From Larix kaempferi (lineage: Eukaryota; Streptophyta; Pinopsida; Pinales; Pinaceae), in assembly GCA_027924585.1 (NCBI GenBank), contig BSBM01000370.1:29347501-29411500 (forward strand): 64,000 nucleotides of DNA, written 5' to 3'. The notes beneath the pieces are model-generated. The model was not told the DNA's origin. It searched no databases and saw only the letters and a list, made by a program, of their open reading frames with translations. Positions within the stretch are counted from its first letter, which is position 1. Every line of letters starts with the position of its first letter. Position numbers and translations under genes: made by a program. Of this stretch, positions 13,101-25,100 are shown one piece after another.

Positions 13101-16100
13101 TACACAGACGTCTTCCATATACTCTTGACTGCTATAGATATGGCTGTTATGATCTTCGTTTCAACAAAATCTGAATTAACAAGTTGTCTATGATCGTTCA
13201 GTACAACTGTAATTGTCAACCAAATAGGAGGAGCTCATGATGGCCCTAACATAATGGAGGAACAAACAGTGAGCTCCAACATTAGACTTTATTAAGTGTA
13301 CTTTTGTCAGAAGTAATGATATTATCTTATTGACATGGCATGTACCCAATCTGTGTAAAAGTAAAGGTTAGGGTTATGTTGTTAAACCAACACAACAATC
13401 TAAGGCACTATTAATAATGTATCTGACTCTCAAAAGTTGATGATTTCCAGAGGGTGGTATGCGTCGTTGTGTTCATTGGTAGCCAGCCTTGGGCTAGCCC
13501 TGTGAGGTAGGCTTGTTTCAACAATGATATATAATTTAAACGTGTTGTAGAGACAGCAGCAGCACCAGAATGTGTTGCAGTTGCCCCTCGGGTTTTCCTT
13601 ACATGTCACATTCTCTTCTTGGCCTTAGGGTTGTGTATTCCCATCAGTGAGTTGATTCTTGTGCTGGCATTGCAGTTTTATATGTTTAGGCGTTAGACCT
13701 TAGATTTTAGGTTATATCTGTTTTTGTCTTGTTTCATAGAAGTGGCCCTTGCAGTCCTACTTGGCATTGACACAGATATACCTAGCAGTACCATTGACCT
13801 TTTTATGGTCATTTGTTGGCATTAACAAACTTATCTTATCTCCAGATTCTCCACCCTTTTATTTATGTTGAATGTATGCATATTCCTATAATACTTACAA
13901 ATATATTATTGTAAAAAATCATTATGGCCCTAACATTACTAATGTGACCTTAACAAAACTTTTTACATTCAAGGTTACTGCGACCTTAACATATTATAAG
14001 CACAATGTCACTATGCTTTGACTCTGTCAGGAATTACAGGTTTATTAAGATGTGTTGGTTTGATTTTCTTTTTGTCGGGGTTCATAAGTGAAACGCAAGC
14101 CCAAAGTCTTAACTATAACATGAGTCTATTGCAATATTTCAATAACCCAATAAATGCCATGAACACCAATGTTTGCACTAGGGGTGCAAAACACCTAGAA
14201 TATCGTAGGAGGAGCATACAAATGTGCTATGTTGCATCTTCCAACTGAACTCAAATGAATGTGTATTTATACACGTACACCCATAAAATGTGGGTCCAAG
14301 TGTATACACGAATTGACTTAGGCCGACACATAACTCATAATATAGGGATCCACATTAACCATAATGGAGCCACACCAAGGGCTTCAATAATCTTTACATT
14401 GTCAACATTCACAGAAGCTTTTGGCATCAAATAATGATATCCACCACCTCCACTGCAGCCTCTATGTTGCCTATATTTGTTTCCATGTTCTCTATTAGTG
14501 ATTAATGCTTCCCTATCAGGGCCTATGTTTTATGTTTGAGCAATATAATTAGTGACTATGGGAAGAAAATTCATGTTGGCTAAATGAAGCAAATCTGGAC
14601 TATTCATTTACATGTTATACATATCTTGTTATCATTGATGACGAGAGTTTAGAATTGATATCGATTTCTTCTTATATGTTTCTTACTTGTTAGACATTGG
14701 TGTGCAGAGGCTTGGAGTTGCAAGAAAGAACAGAGTTGTAAGTTCCATGACACAGCTGATCAATCCCACGATTCTATGATGTCACTGTTCTTTGGTTGGC
14801 TTATTATACTGTTCTAAGACATGGGATTGGGTCTAGATTAATGATAATTTAGTTTCTATAGCTGCTTATAAGCACATCCTTTCTAAAAGGTTTAATTACT
14901 AATCTTTTCCATTGAATGCAGGTAGAGATACTTGACCCAAGAAATGGAGCAGTTTGTGGTACTTGCGAAGTTGGTTCCACTGATCCCTCACAATCAGTTA
15001 ATGGCCGTAGGCCTGATAATGATCCTATCGTTGGGTTGCATGTGTTTGGGAAAGACAGGTCCAAATTAATTTTCCTCTAATCCAGCATTTTCAAGACCTG
15101 AAATATTTTTTGTGTTTAGTGCTGTAAGGATGTCCTTATACAAAAAACATGTTTATACTAGGGAATTGCTGCTACAAGTCAGCGGATATGCCCTGACTAT
15201 TGGATACTGTTTTGTGGGATTTTCTAGACTGCTAAAGGCTCTGTAATATATTAAATGCTGATAATGGTCAAAGAAAAGTAAAACCCTTGCACATGGACTT
15301 GTTTTACATACTTTACATCAGCGTGAAACTGCTATGAAATGTAAGATCAGACATGAATGGCTCTTTAACTTCTGAAATTTATCAATGCTAAGGCAGGACT
15401 TTCAACTATTATAGCATCGAGTCATTCATTCATGGATGAAATTTGAGAAGTTAAAGAGCCATAAATATTTGATCTGACATTTCACAGCAGTTTCACATTG
15501 ATGCATAGTATGTAAAACAAGTCCATGTGCAACATGTGGTTTTTTCTTGGCAATGCCTTTGTATGATTGTTTTCCCTGACATTATGGATTCATCATATGT
15601 AATGTTGAAATATATTGGAAACTTTACATCCAAATTCCAGATACTTTTTTCTCTTTACTTTGTTTTGCTTGGTACTTGCTGCAAAGACTTTTGATTCTTT
15701 GTATTCAATCCTAATATGCAGGTCAAACAAATTCCTCGAATGCACTGAGAAAGGGAATGCTATCATTAGATCCTTCAAAACTGATGTAGATACGACTTCC
15801 ATGCCACTTGATTCTCCAGCAGGATGGAAAATATGTGGTTCTGGGAGTGTATTATGTTGCCAAGTTGACGGCAATGAGAAATATGCTGCCTTTGGAGGGT
15901 AAGTTCTGTATTGTTTGTTTATTGTTATATGTTATTTGTTTGCTTGAAGAAAAATATTATCAAGCAAATACATAATAAATAAAGTATGCCCATGTTGATT
16001 TTTGGAGAAGGCTCTCTATCCCCTTTTGTGCTCTACATGATATGTTTTTCATCTCCCCATTATCTGTGAATTCAGAAAGGGTGTTGAACTCAACCTATGG

Positions 16101-19100
16101 GACCTAGAAAAAAATAGCAAATCATGGGCTGCAAAAGCGGTATGCTATTTTTACTTTGGAACATTTGTAAATGTAATTTCTTTCCAGAAAATTTCATTAG
16201 AGCCGTATGGCTTCTCTTGGATTTAAATTTGACAAAAGATGAATATTAAAATCTAGCTCGTGACAATTTTTTTGACCCTTTGCAAAGCCTCCACGCGACA
16301 GTATAGGTTTATTCACTCCAACTTGCGTCACTGCCGTGACCTTTCTAAGTAAAGAAGATCATCGGAAGGTTGTAATTGGCACTAGCCAACATCAGGTATG
16401 GCATCTTCTTCCCGCTTGAGTGTAATGTGACTTATATGCTATGTTATTTTTAATGATAATAGGGCTGGCAGCAATCAGAAAATAATCAATTGAATCATGA
16501 ATGCATGTGTGCTGTACACATTGACTTTTGATCTTTCTATATGCAATTATTGGTAAGTTAAAGTTTTAAACATTCAGGGAGCACAGACATCAACCTTTTC
16601 ATAATGGTTGAGACTGTAGGATTGTAAAATGCATGTTTTCATATGCTGAACGGCATCTTTAGTTTGCTTTTTGCAACATTTCCTACAGCCTTCACAGTCA
16701 TCAGCTGCTGGCTATCTCATGACTCTTGACTTGGGATGTCATTGGTGTTGTAACTGTGAGGAGTTCTGCAAGAATGTTTCTAGAGTTTATGGTGGTGATA
16801 TATAACTAGTAGTTGAATATTGTTTATTTCAATGCTGTTTTAAAATGTTTTCAATGGATTTTCATGTTCATACAGTTTGTGTTCAAATTTGGCAATTTGA
16901 TGTGATTGTGGTAGAGATTCACAATTGGATGGAGTCATGTAGGTTGCATTGCAAAGAAAATATATGTTAGTGTATATTACCTCTCCTTTCTGTACAGATA
17001 TTGCAATAATTTCCTTTTCATAATATATGTTGTGTCAACAGGTGCGCCTCTATGATATTGCTGCACAGAGAAGACCTATTCTTTCTTTTGATTTTCGCGA
17101 ATATCCAATCAAAGTTATCAAAGAAGATTTTGATGGCTATACAGTTTTTCTAGGAACAGGATCTGGTGATTTGGCTTCCTTTGACATGAGGACAGGTAAA
17201 TCTGATAATTTCTGAATCTACCCAAAATTTCTGTTACCATACATTTTCATTTGGAAATACAAACGCATGCCTGGCTTTTGCAAATAGGAAATTTTTGTCT
17301 AGGTAAAAATTCTAGCAACAATATACAAATGTTGGGAACTATCTTAAACATAAAAAATTACAGTTGTTTCCATCCATCAATAATTTCTTTTATTGAAAGC
17401 ATTCTTCAATTTAATTCAAACTTCAGAGGAAGTTGGAGAAATCTGCGAGACAAACTTGTAGGAAATTAATGCCCATTTCTGTATGCTTGTAGCCTTGTTG
17501 CCTTGTCAGTAATGCCACATCAGCATTTGAATTTTTTTTACATCAAAGATAAAAATTTAGAAAATAATGTTATAGAGCATGCATGAATTGCAGTTAGTTA
17601 AAATAAGATTCTATACATGCTAACTAGTTAGAAGCACATGAACAAAAGTTAATTATGATTCGATCAGAAATAGAATAGATTAGATAGGTTTAGATAAGAT
17701 TATATAAGATTCGATTTGGTTATAGAAAATTTTATTTCAGATATGTGATATCATAATGAAACAAGACAATTTTGTTTTGAAAAGCTTCATGGTGTGTGCT
17801 TTTTCCTTTCATCTATTGTTGCTTTGAAATAGAACATGGTAGGAGAGCAGTTGTGGGCTTGTGAGTCTGTGATGCAATCGTAGCTCTATTCAAGGGAGAG
17901 AAGCAATGCCTCTTGAGCATGATACCACAAGATGGAAAAGTATTGCAAGTTAGGTCGAGAGGAGAGTTGGACCATAAAGTTGAATTCTCACTTTGAAGAG
18001 ATTTTAAATTCAGGGGGGAGATTCAGAACCAGGGGCACATCAGTTGGAGAGCAATCTCAGTGGTCTAAGGACAGCCGCATTTCACACTGAGGAGATCATA
18101 GCCTATTGCTATAGATCTAATCTCATATGTGGGAGAAGATAAATGAAGACACTTGGAAGAGAGGGCTGGATCTGTTCAATGTGATACTACGGTACTACCA
18201 GACTTGAAGAAGCTTTGTGATAAAATCAATGTTGGGATATTCAAAATAGAAACATTCTTGTGGGTGGGATAGCTTTGGAGCATTTTAGATGGAAGGAGTT
18301 AATGTCAAATAATGTGGGATGAACAGGAACCTTATGGTGACAGAGATAGGGAATCTCTTACAATTGTTGCATGGAAGTCATGTGTGACATATGACATTAT
18401 AATACACGTGCAAGTTGCATAGACCTCTTAGGATGCTTGGGATACAATGAAAACCTTTGTGCAACACATGTAATGAAACCAAGATTATCTACTTAAGAAA
18501 CATTGTATGTTTTGAGGATGGCAGAAGGTGATTAGATCATAGATCATCTCACCATGTTAAAAAATCTAAGAGATTAACATATTATTTTGGATGAAGACAT
18601 CGAGAACAAGGGTCTAGTCTTTATAACCCTTGACAATTTGCTTCAGTTTTAAGGGATAGCTTTGGAGCATTTTAGATGGAAGAAGTTGATGTCAAATAGT
18701 GTGGAATGAACAAGAAGCTTATGGCGACAGAGATAGGGAATCTCTTACAATCATTGCATGGATGTAATATGTGACATATGACATTATGATACATGTGCAA
18801 GTTGCATAGACCTCTTCGTATGCTTGGGATACAATGGAAACTTTTGTGCGACACATGTAATGAAACCAAGATTATCTTCTTAAGAAACAAATTGTAAATT
18901 TTGAGGATGGCAGAAAGTGATTGGATAATAGATCATCTCACCATGCTCAAAAATCTAAGAGTTTAACACATTATTTTGGATGAAGACATAGAGGACAGGG
19001 ATCTAGTGTTTATATTGAGTTTTAGCTTATCAGTGAGAGCTATAACCTTGACATTTGATGAGCTAGGATTGCTCTTATAGGAGCAAAATAGTAATCTCTA

Positions 19101-22100
19101 TAATGAAGAGGGTAGTTCTTAACACGTTTTTGCAGCAAAGCACAAGGCCAAAGAAGGGAAACTTTGGCTAGCAAAGAGACAATAGAGGCCAAACGCAAGG
19201 CAACTTCAAGCATGAATATTTAAAGAAGGTCAACTTCATTCCAAATAACAACAGGAACCTTTCCTTGAGGAAAAGCTGGTCCTCATGAGAACAATTGTAG
19301 GAAAAGAAGTATGATTTTTCTTCTTCAAAGACTATAAAAGACATTTAAGCAATTTTGTTGAAAAGGAAAATGATAGTTATGTTGACAGTGAAGAATAAAA
19401 GAGGTATCATAAACTTTCAATTGCTTTGCTAGTTGTCAAAAATATGTCTATGGAGGAAAAGTATCTAGATTTGGATTCAACGAGGCATATGCCACACAAG
19501 ATGTAGTGGTTTGCCTCATTTCATAAACTTTCAATTGCTTTAAGAGATGATAGAGTAAACATGGTTATAGGCCAAGGATTATCAAATCACAACTATAGTT
19601 CCTGTTTGCCTTGAACCTCGACATAGATGAATAAGATATACAACAGGAGGTGAGCAAACTATCCCTATTAGTCTTCTTGATAGCAGCTTTACAGATCAGA
19701 ATTCTGAGACCAAGTGGAAAGAGAATAAGATGGAGATAAGAGACAGATTTACTGCAATCCAATGGGCATAATCAATACCGAAAGGATCTGTCTTGAATTG
19801 CTGACCTTGTCTTTATAAGTGTCCTTCAATTTACTTAATCTCATGCTCAAGTTAGACAAAAGTTAGACCCTTGGGAGGTTGCTGTTCCCATGGTTAAAAA
19901 AAAAAAGTTAGGCAAAAGTAGCAACTAATCAGCAGTACATTCCCTCCAAAAGAGGAGCCCAATTAGCTTTTCTTAGAGTAGAAAAGTCAGCATGCCTTAA
20001 ACAAAGTAGTCTTCTCTTGGAGTTGTTTTTATACAGAAAGTGGCACAAAAGCAGTGCTAATTTTAGCATAAAAAGGCAGTGCAATCTTGTAATACCCCCA
20101 TTTTTGTTGAATTTTCATCAAGTTAGGGTTATATACAGAAAAATAACAATTCATCATACTTTAATGCAGAAAATACAATTAATAGACATTTACAAATCTT
20201 GAATATTAAATAGTGCAGTAGTAAAATCTATCATAACATAAATTTCATATCTTTAGCACTCTCAGGTTGGTCACTGTGTTAAAATACTTTTAACACTACC
20301 AGTTAGGTCACTGTGCTAAGTTAATCTCCAGCGACATGTAACGTAGAATAACTAATTCAACCACATAATAATAAAAGAGATATTGTGTGTGGGACCCTTC
20401 CTATAAGAATACTCAAAAGAGTTACTTACCTTCAGTAAAGGCTGTGCCTCAGAGAGGACAGTCAAATCTGGAAACTATCAGACCCTACAAGAGGGTAGTA
20501 CAAACCAGAGAGAGAGATGACTGGGCTGAGGTATAACAAAATAGTCAATGACAGTCAGAAGCACAGTGACAATCAAAAGAAGACTCAGCACACAGATCCA
20601 ACTCAGTGCCCAGGTCTGATCCTCAATAATATAAATCTTATCAAAACCAAAATATAAACTCAATACCATGAACTGGTCATTAGCATAAAAGTTCAAGTCG
20701 TTAGACTAACTGACCACAAACAAATTCTCAAAAATCAGATCTGTCAGATGATAGCAAAATAGATCTCAGCACAAGAGATCAGAACACAAGTGACTCTCAG
20801 CTCACCAGATCTAGCCACAGGTGACCAATGACAGTCTCAAATAAATAGATCTCTCCATAAATACAACTCAACAATCAAACCAGAGATAAGACTTAGCATT
20901 TAGATCTGGGCAAAAGCAAAGCTCAGCATAGACAATTAACTTAAGATTCTGTCCATACAAACAGTGGCCCTCACACATGAACTGCCAATAAGCAGATTAA
21001 TACCAAAGAGATTCACGGCCTCCACATGTGAACACACAGCAGGGTTAGATCAGACCCTAAGGCCTCACGGCATACTCAAGCAAGCTCACGGTAGGCAGGC
21101 AATATAGTAGCAAGCAGGTTGGACCTCAATCAAACCCTCAACAGTATGAATCAGACCACTGCCGTGCTCAGCAAGACCCCACAACAGTAGATTGGACCTC
21201 AATCAGATCCTTCACGGCTCAGCTAAATGGCAGCAGCAAATAACCCTTAAATAGATCAAATCTAAGTTTAGTGAAAGATGGCAAACTCCAGCAGGTGGAA
21301 GCCCTAAACAGGTGAGCGGACAGCAGCATAAAAAAAACTTTGGAACCCTTGACGTCAACTTCAAAAGAAACAGAGCTGAGATATATGAAGATAGGATGAT
21401 AGAAAATGAAAGAATAGGACTTCATTAAATAGTATTTGGATTATTAAAATAATCCTTTAAATTAGGATTCCTTAGAATTAGGAAAGATTAAAAAATTAAA
21501 AGTTAAAAAAATAAATAAATTAGGATCTCATTAAATTAGGGAAATGCCACTTTAAAATAAAAATAAAAGGTAAAAATAAATAAAAAAATAAAAGATAAAA
21601 AATATATATATAAAAAATATAAAATAAAAGATAAAAATAAAAAATAAAAAATATATAAAAAAATAAAAAATAAAAGAACCTCATAAAGTGGACAAACATC
21701 TAAAGTACCCATAAGATCAAAACAACAAGGGTGGTATAAATAAAAGGTGGGTCAATGACCCTATTTACCACAAATCAAAGACAGGGTACCACAAGACTAA
21801 TAAACAACAAGGTGCAAGGACCAAAAGTAGATCACCTAAGGTGGAAAGGTACAACCAGTCATCTCTCTCTCAAATGTACAAATGTTCCATATAACCTGAA
21901 AGTTCATCATCATTGTATAAGGAAGGGTTCACACAGATGATGTGATCACGTGGTCCTCTCAACTGCTCCTTAGGTCAAATGTTAGTAGCTTCCACAAGGG
22001 GTGGCCAGTCCCTTGAGAAGACCAACCAACTCATCCATCTTGAAGGCCTAGGAGAAGAGGACATCACACATCATAATCTTGGTAACTGACCAAGTGCCTC

Positions 22101-25100
22101 CATTGTCAAGGACTGAGGCTCAGCCCCAGGCTGAGCCTCAGTCCTAGACTGGGACATGTTGATCAACCATCTGGTCCATGACCAGGTTCTCCATTCTCCC
22201 AGAGAATGGTCCTCAGCCTCAAGCTGAGCATTCAGTCCTAGACTGAATGTTGATCAACCATCTGTAGGACCTAGGATGTCTTTGTCTCAACCTGCAGGAT
22301 CTGCTTGGTCCTTGTGACCAAGAAACTGTCTGGTCCCTAGCTACCTGCTAGGGACTTTGCCATGGCATCAATCTGCTTGGTCCTCGACCAAGAACCCCAG
22401 GAGACAGCTGGGGGCCCTAGGGTACCTTCTAGGGTCTTACTCATTACACTACCTGGTTAACTTGACCAGGAAGCCTAGTTAACTGACTAGGGTACCATTC
22501 TCTCTGAGAATGGGTCTTGCAGCTACACTGAAAAATTAACAATTTTGACCCTTAGAATGTATTGGCTTCATATGTGAATATTGTGCATACACGATGTATG
22601 AATTCCTAGTGTGGAGCTCAAGGCCAAGGCCCTGCTAGTGAATGCTCGGCTTTAAAAGACAAGTATTTTATATTTTGTGAGCCATGTGCTAGTAAAACCA
22701 TGGGAAATTGTAAAAACATGTAAATATTTATAATGCAAATAAAATTCCAAGAGCTGGCTATGGAAGCAACTAAAAATGAGGGGGCTGTATGTATCCACTA
22801 GAGAGAGGTGAGGGGTTGGGGGAATTGAATCCTTTGTTGCCAAATGTCATCTTGAGAACCCATCTTGACTAGTTATGCTAACATTTAATTTTGTTGTAAG
22901 GAGGCAGCTGAGAAATCAGCTCATGAATTTAATGGAGCATGGGCAAACTCAAAAATCGTATGGTTGGGTATGGGCTCAATTTACTTGACCCAGAAGTTAA
23001 TTTCCCAAGTGGGAATTCATTTTCCATCATCCCCATTCCATTGGGGAAGAACAGGACATTAATTCTCAGCGTATTATGCATCCCCAGTAGTGAAAAATGG
23101 CAGAAATTGCAACCAAGAAAGAAGCCATGATTTAGAGTGTCAAAAATGGCCAGAATTTTATGTGAGCAGTGAAATCTAGTGGGGAATCCATAGACATAAA
23201 CCCTGGGACGAATTTGAGAGCGGACCGAAAATCCATAGGAAGACTCATATTTGGACGCTCGGAAGTTGAATTTCGTGATTGAGAGTCTCGTGACCAGTAT
23301 TCGGAAAATCCAAGAGTGGATTGAATTGGGAGAGAGATCAGAGGTCGGAATTGCTTGATAAACCCAGTGAAGGCAAAAATATCTGAAGTTTTTGTAGAGA
23401 GAAGGGGCACTTGAGGGATTGTGTAGCAGAGAAGGGGACCTTCCTTGTGGTGTGTGTGGTGGGAAACTTGGTACTAGGCCTCGTACCATTGTCGTACCAG
23501 GCAAGAAACTCGGAAACGTGTTTGGCACTCCTCGGAAATGCGTTTTCGACCGTGCCACCACGTTTCACGTGAAGGAAACATGGGTGGTATGGCTGGAAAC
23601 CTAAGTTACCGGAAACGTCCTAGTGACCCCTTAGAAACGCCGTTCCTCGTTTCAGATGCGGAAACAGATGTGATACGGCTTTGAAACGGTTGTGATAGGT
23701 TTCAGATGACAGTGATACAGATTCGGCTGAACTGATACGTTTCAGTCTTACTGTGATACGGATCAGGCTGGTTCGAGCAAGTGTTTGGCGGGGTTTTCAC
23801 GTTTCGACGGACAAGGTTTCGATCAACAGCCACAACCAACAATGCCAATCGGTTAGCACCCTACGACACTCAGTGATTGAGAGATTGGAGGGTCTGTGGA
23901 GCTCGACCGGATTTTGGAGTGTCGGCCCAAGCCGCCAAGGAATTCGAAGCCCTCTGCGTGTCAGCCCGAGCCGCCAAGGAATCCGAAGGCCAAGGAGTGT
24001 CAGCCCTCTGCGTGTTAGCCCGAGCCGCCAAGGAACTCGAAGTCCTCTGCGTGTTATCTCTTTTAACTGGTCTGCGAGCAATGGCGAGCAATGACGTGAC
24101 TGCGATTTAAATTTTGCCGTGTTTTAACTTTTTAAGTTTTAACGGAGACCGATCATTGACGGAACGGATGTGTGTCAGTTTTTTTATTAATTATATAAAC
24201 TATAAAGGCGTAAATGCCTGGGCCTTGCATATTATAAATTATATGGCTACTCTCTCCAGATATTTTATATGCCTAGAGGTAACTCCGTTAACAAACTTTT
24301 CATTTGCGGTTTAACCAGCTGGAAAAATTAAGTTTCGCGCAAGCAACCAACTCCTTTCAATTGAGAGTTCGCTCCCTCACCCTAGATGCTTTCTAAATTT
24401 GACATAATACGTCTTTTTAGGTTTTGGACCCTTGGAGTTTTATGAATACGTTTTACTTATTTTTCCAATTACAATTTCATTGTTTTTTTAAATTTTAATA
24501 AAAGCATTTATTATTGGATTTATTTTATCATAGTTAAGTTATTTATAACTTTATAAGTATTTATTATCATTCTTACTTATAATAATTATTATTATAATTA
24601 TAATTATTATTCTTATAATAATGGTGATGCTTTAGTTAAATCTAAATGGTGAATGTGAATGGTAATCTAAAAAATGATTTTTTATGTCTCATGGTTTTTT
24701 TATATATATATATATGCCGTTTCCCCGCCGTAACGTATCCAACCTTTTTGAAAATTTGCCGTATCTGTTTCACCCCCCGTATCCGTTTCCGTTTCCGTAT
24801 CCGCTTCAATGCAACTTAGTTGGAAACGCGTTTCCGTGCCGTATCCACGTCTGTATGGCATGTTTCCTCCTCGAATTCTCGCTTTTACATCCAAAAAAAG
24901 AACCCGTTAGCTTAATCAATGGGTTAGGTTGTTTCTTAATGGGTTAATGATGGTTTAGGAAACCTTTAGAAGCCTCTAAAAGTCATTTTTTTAGAAAAGG
25001 AGGATTTTACTTCCCTCATCTCACACAGTGATTTGAGCAAGCGAGGGTTACTTGAGGAAGCCAATTTGAAGACAGTCAGTTACAAGATTGTGCAAATCAA

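Noticed and set aside
22929-23561. Long minus-strand ORF of 210 codons
   Set aside because: No recognisable domain and a composition rich in Pro, Ser and Phe. It overlaps the transposon-like GGAAACG region and other frames are open as well, so it is probably fortuitous.
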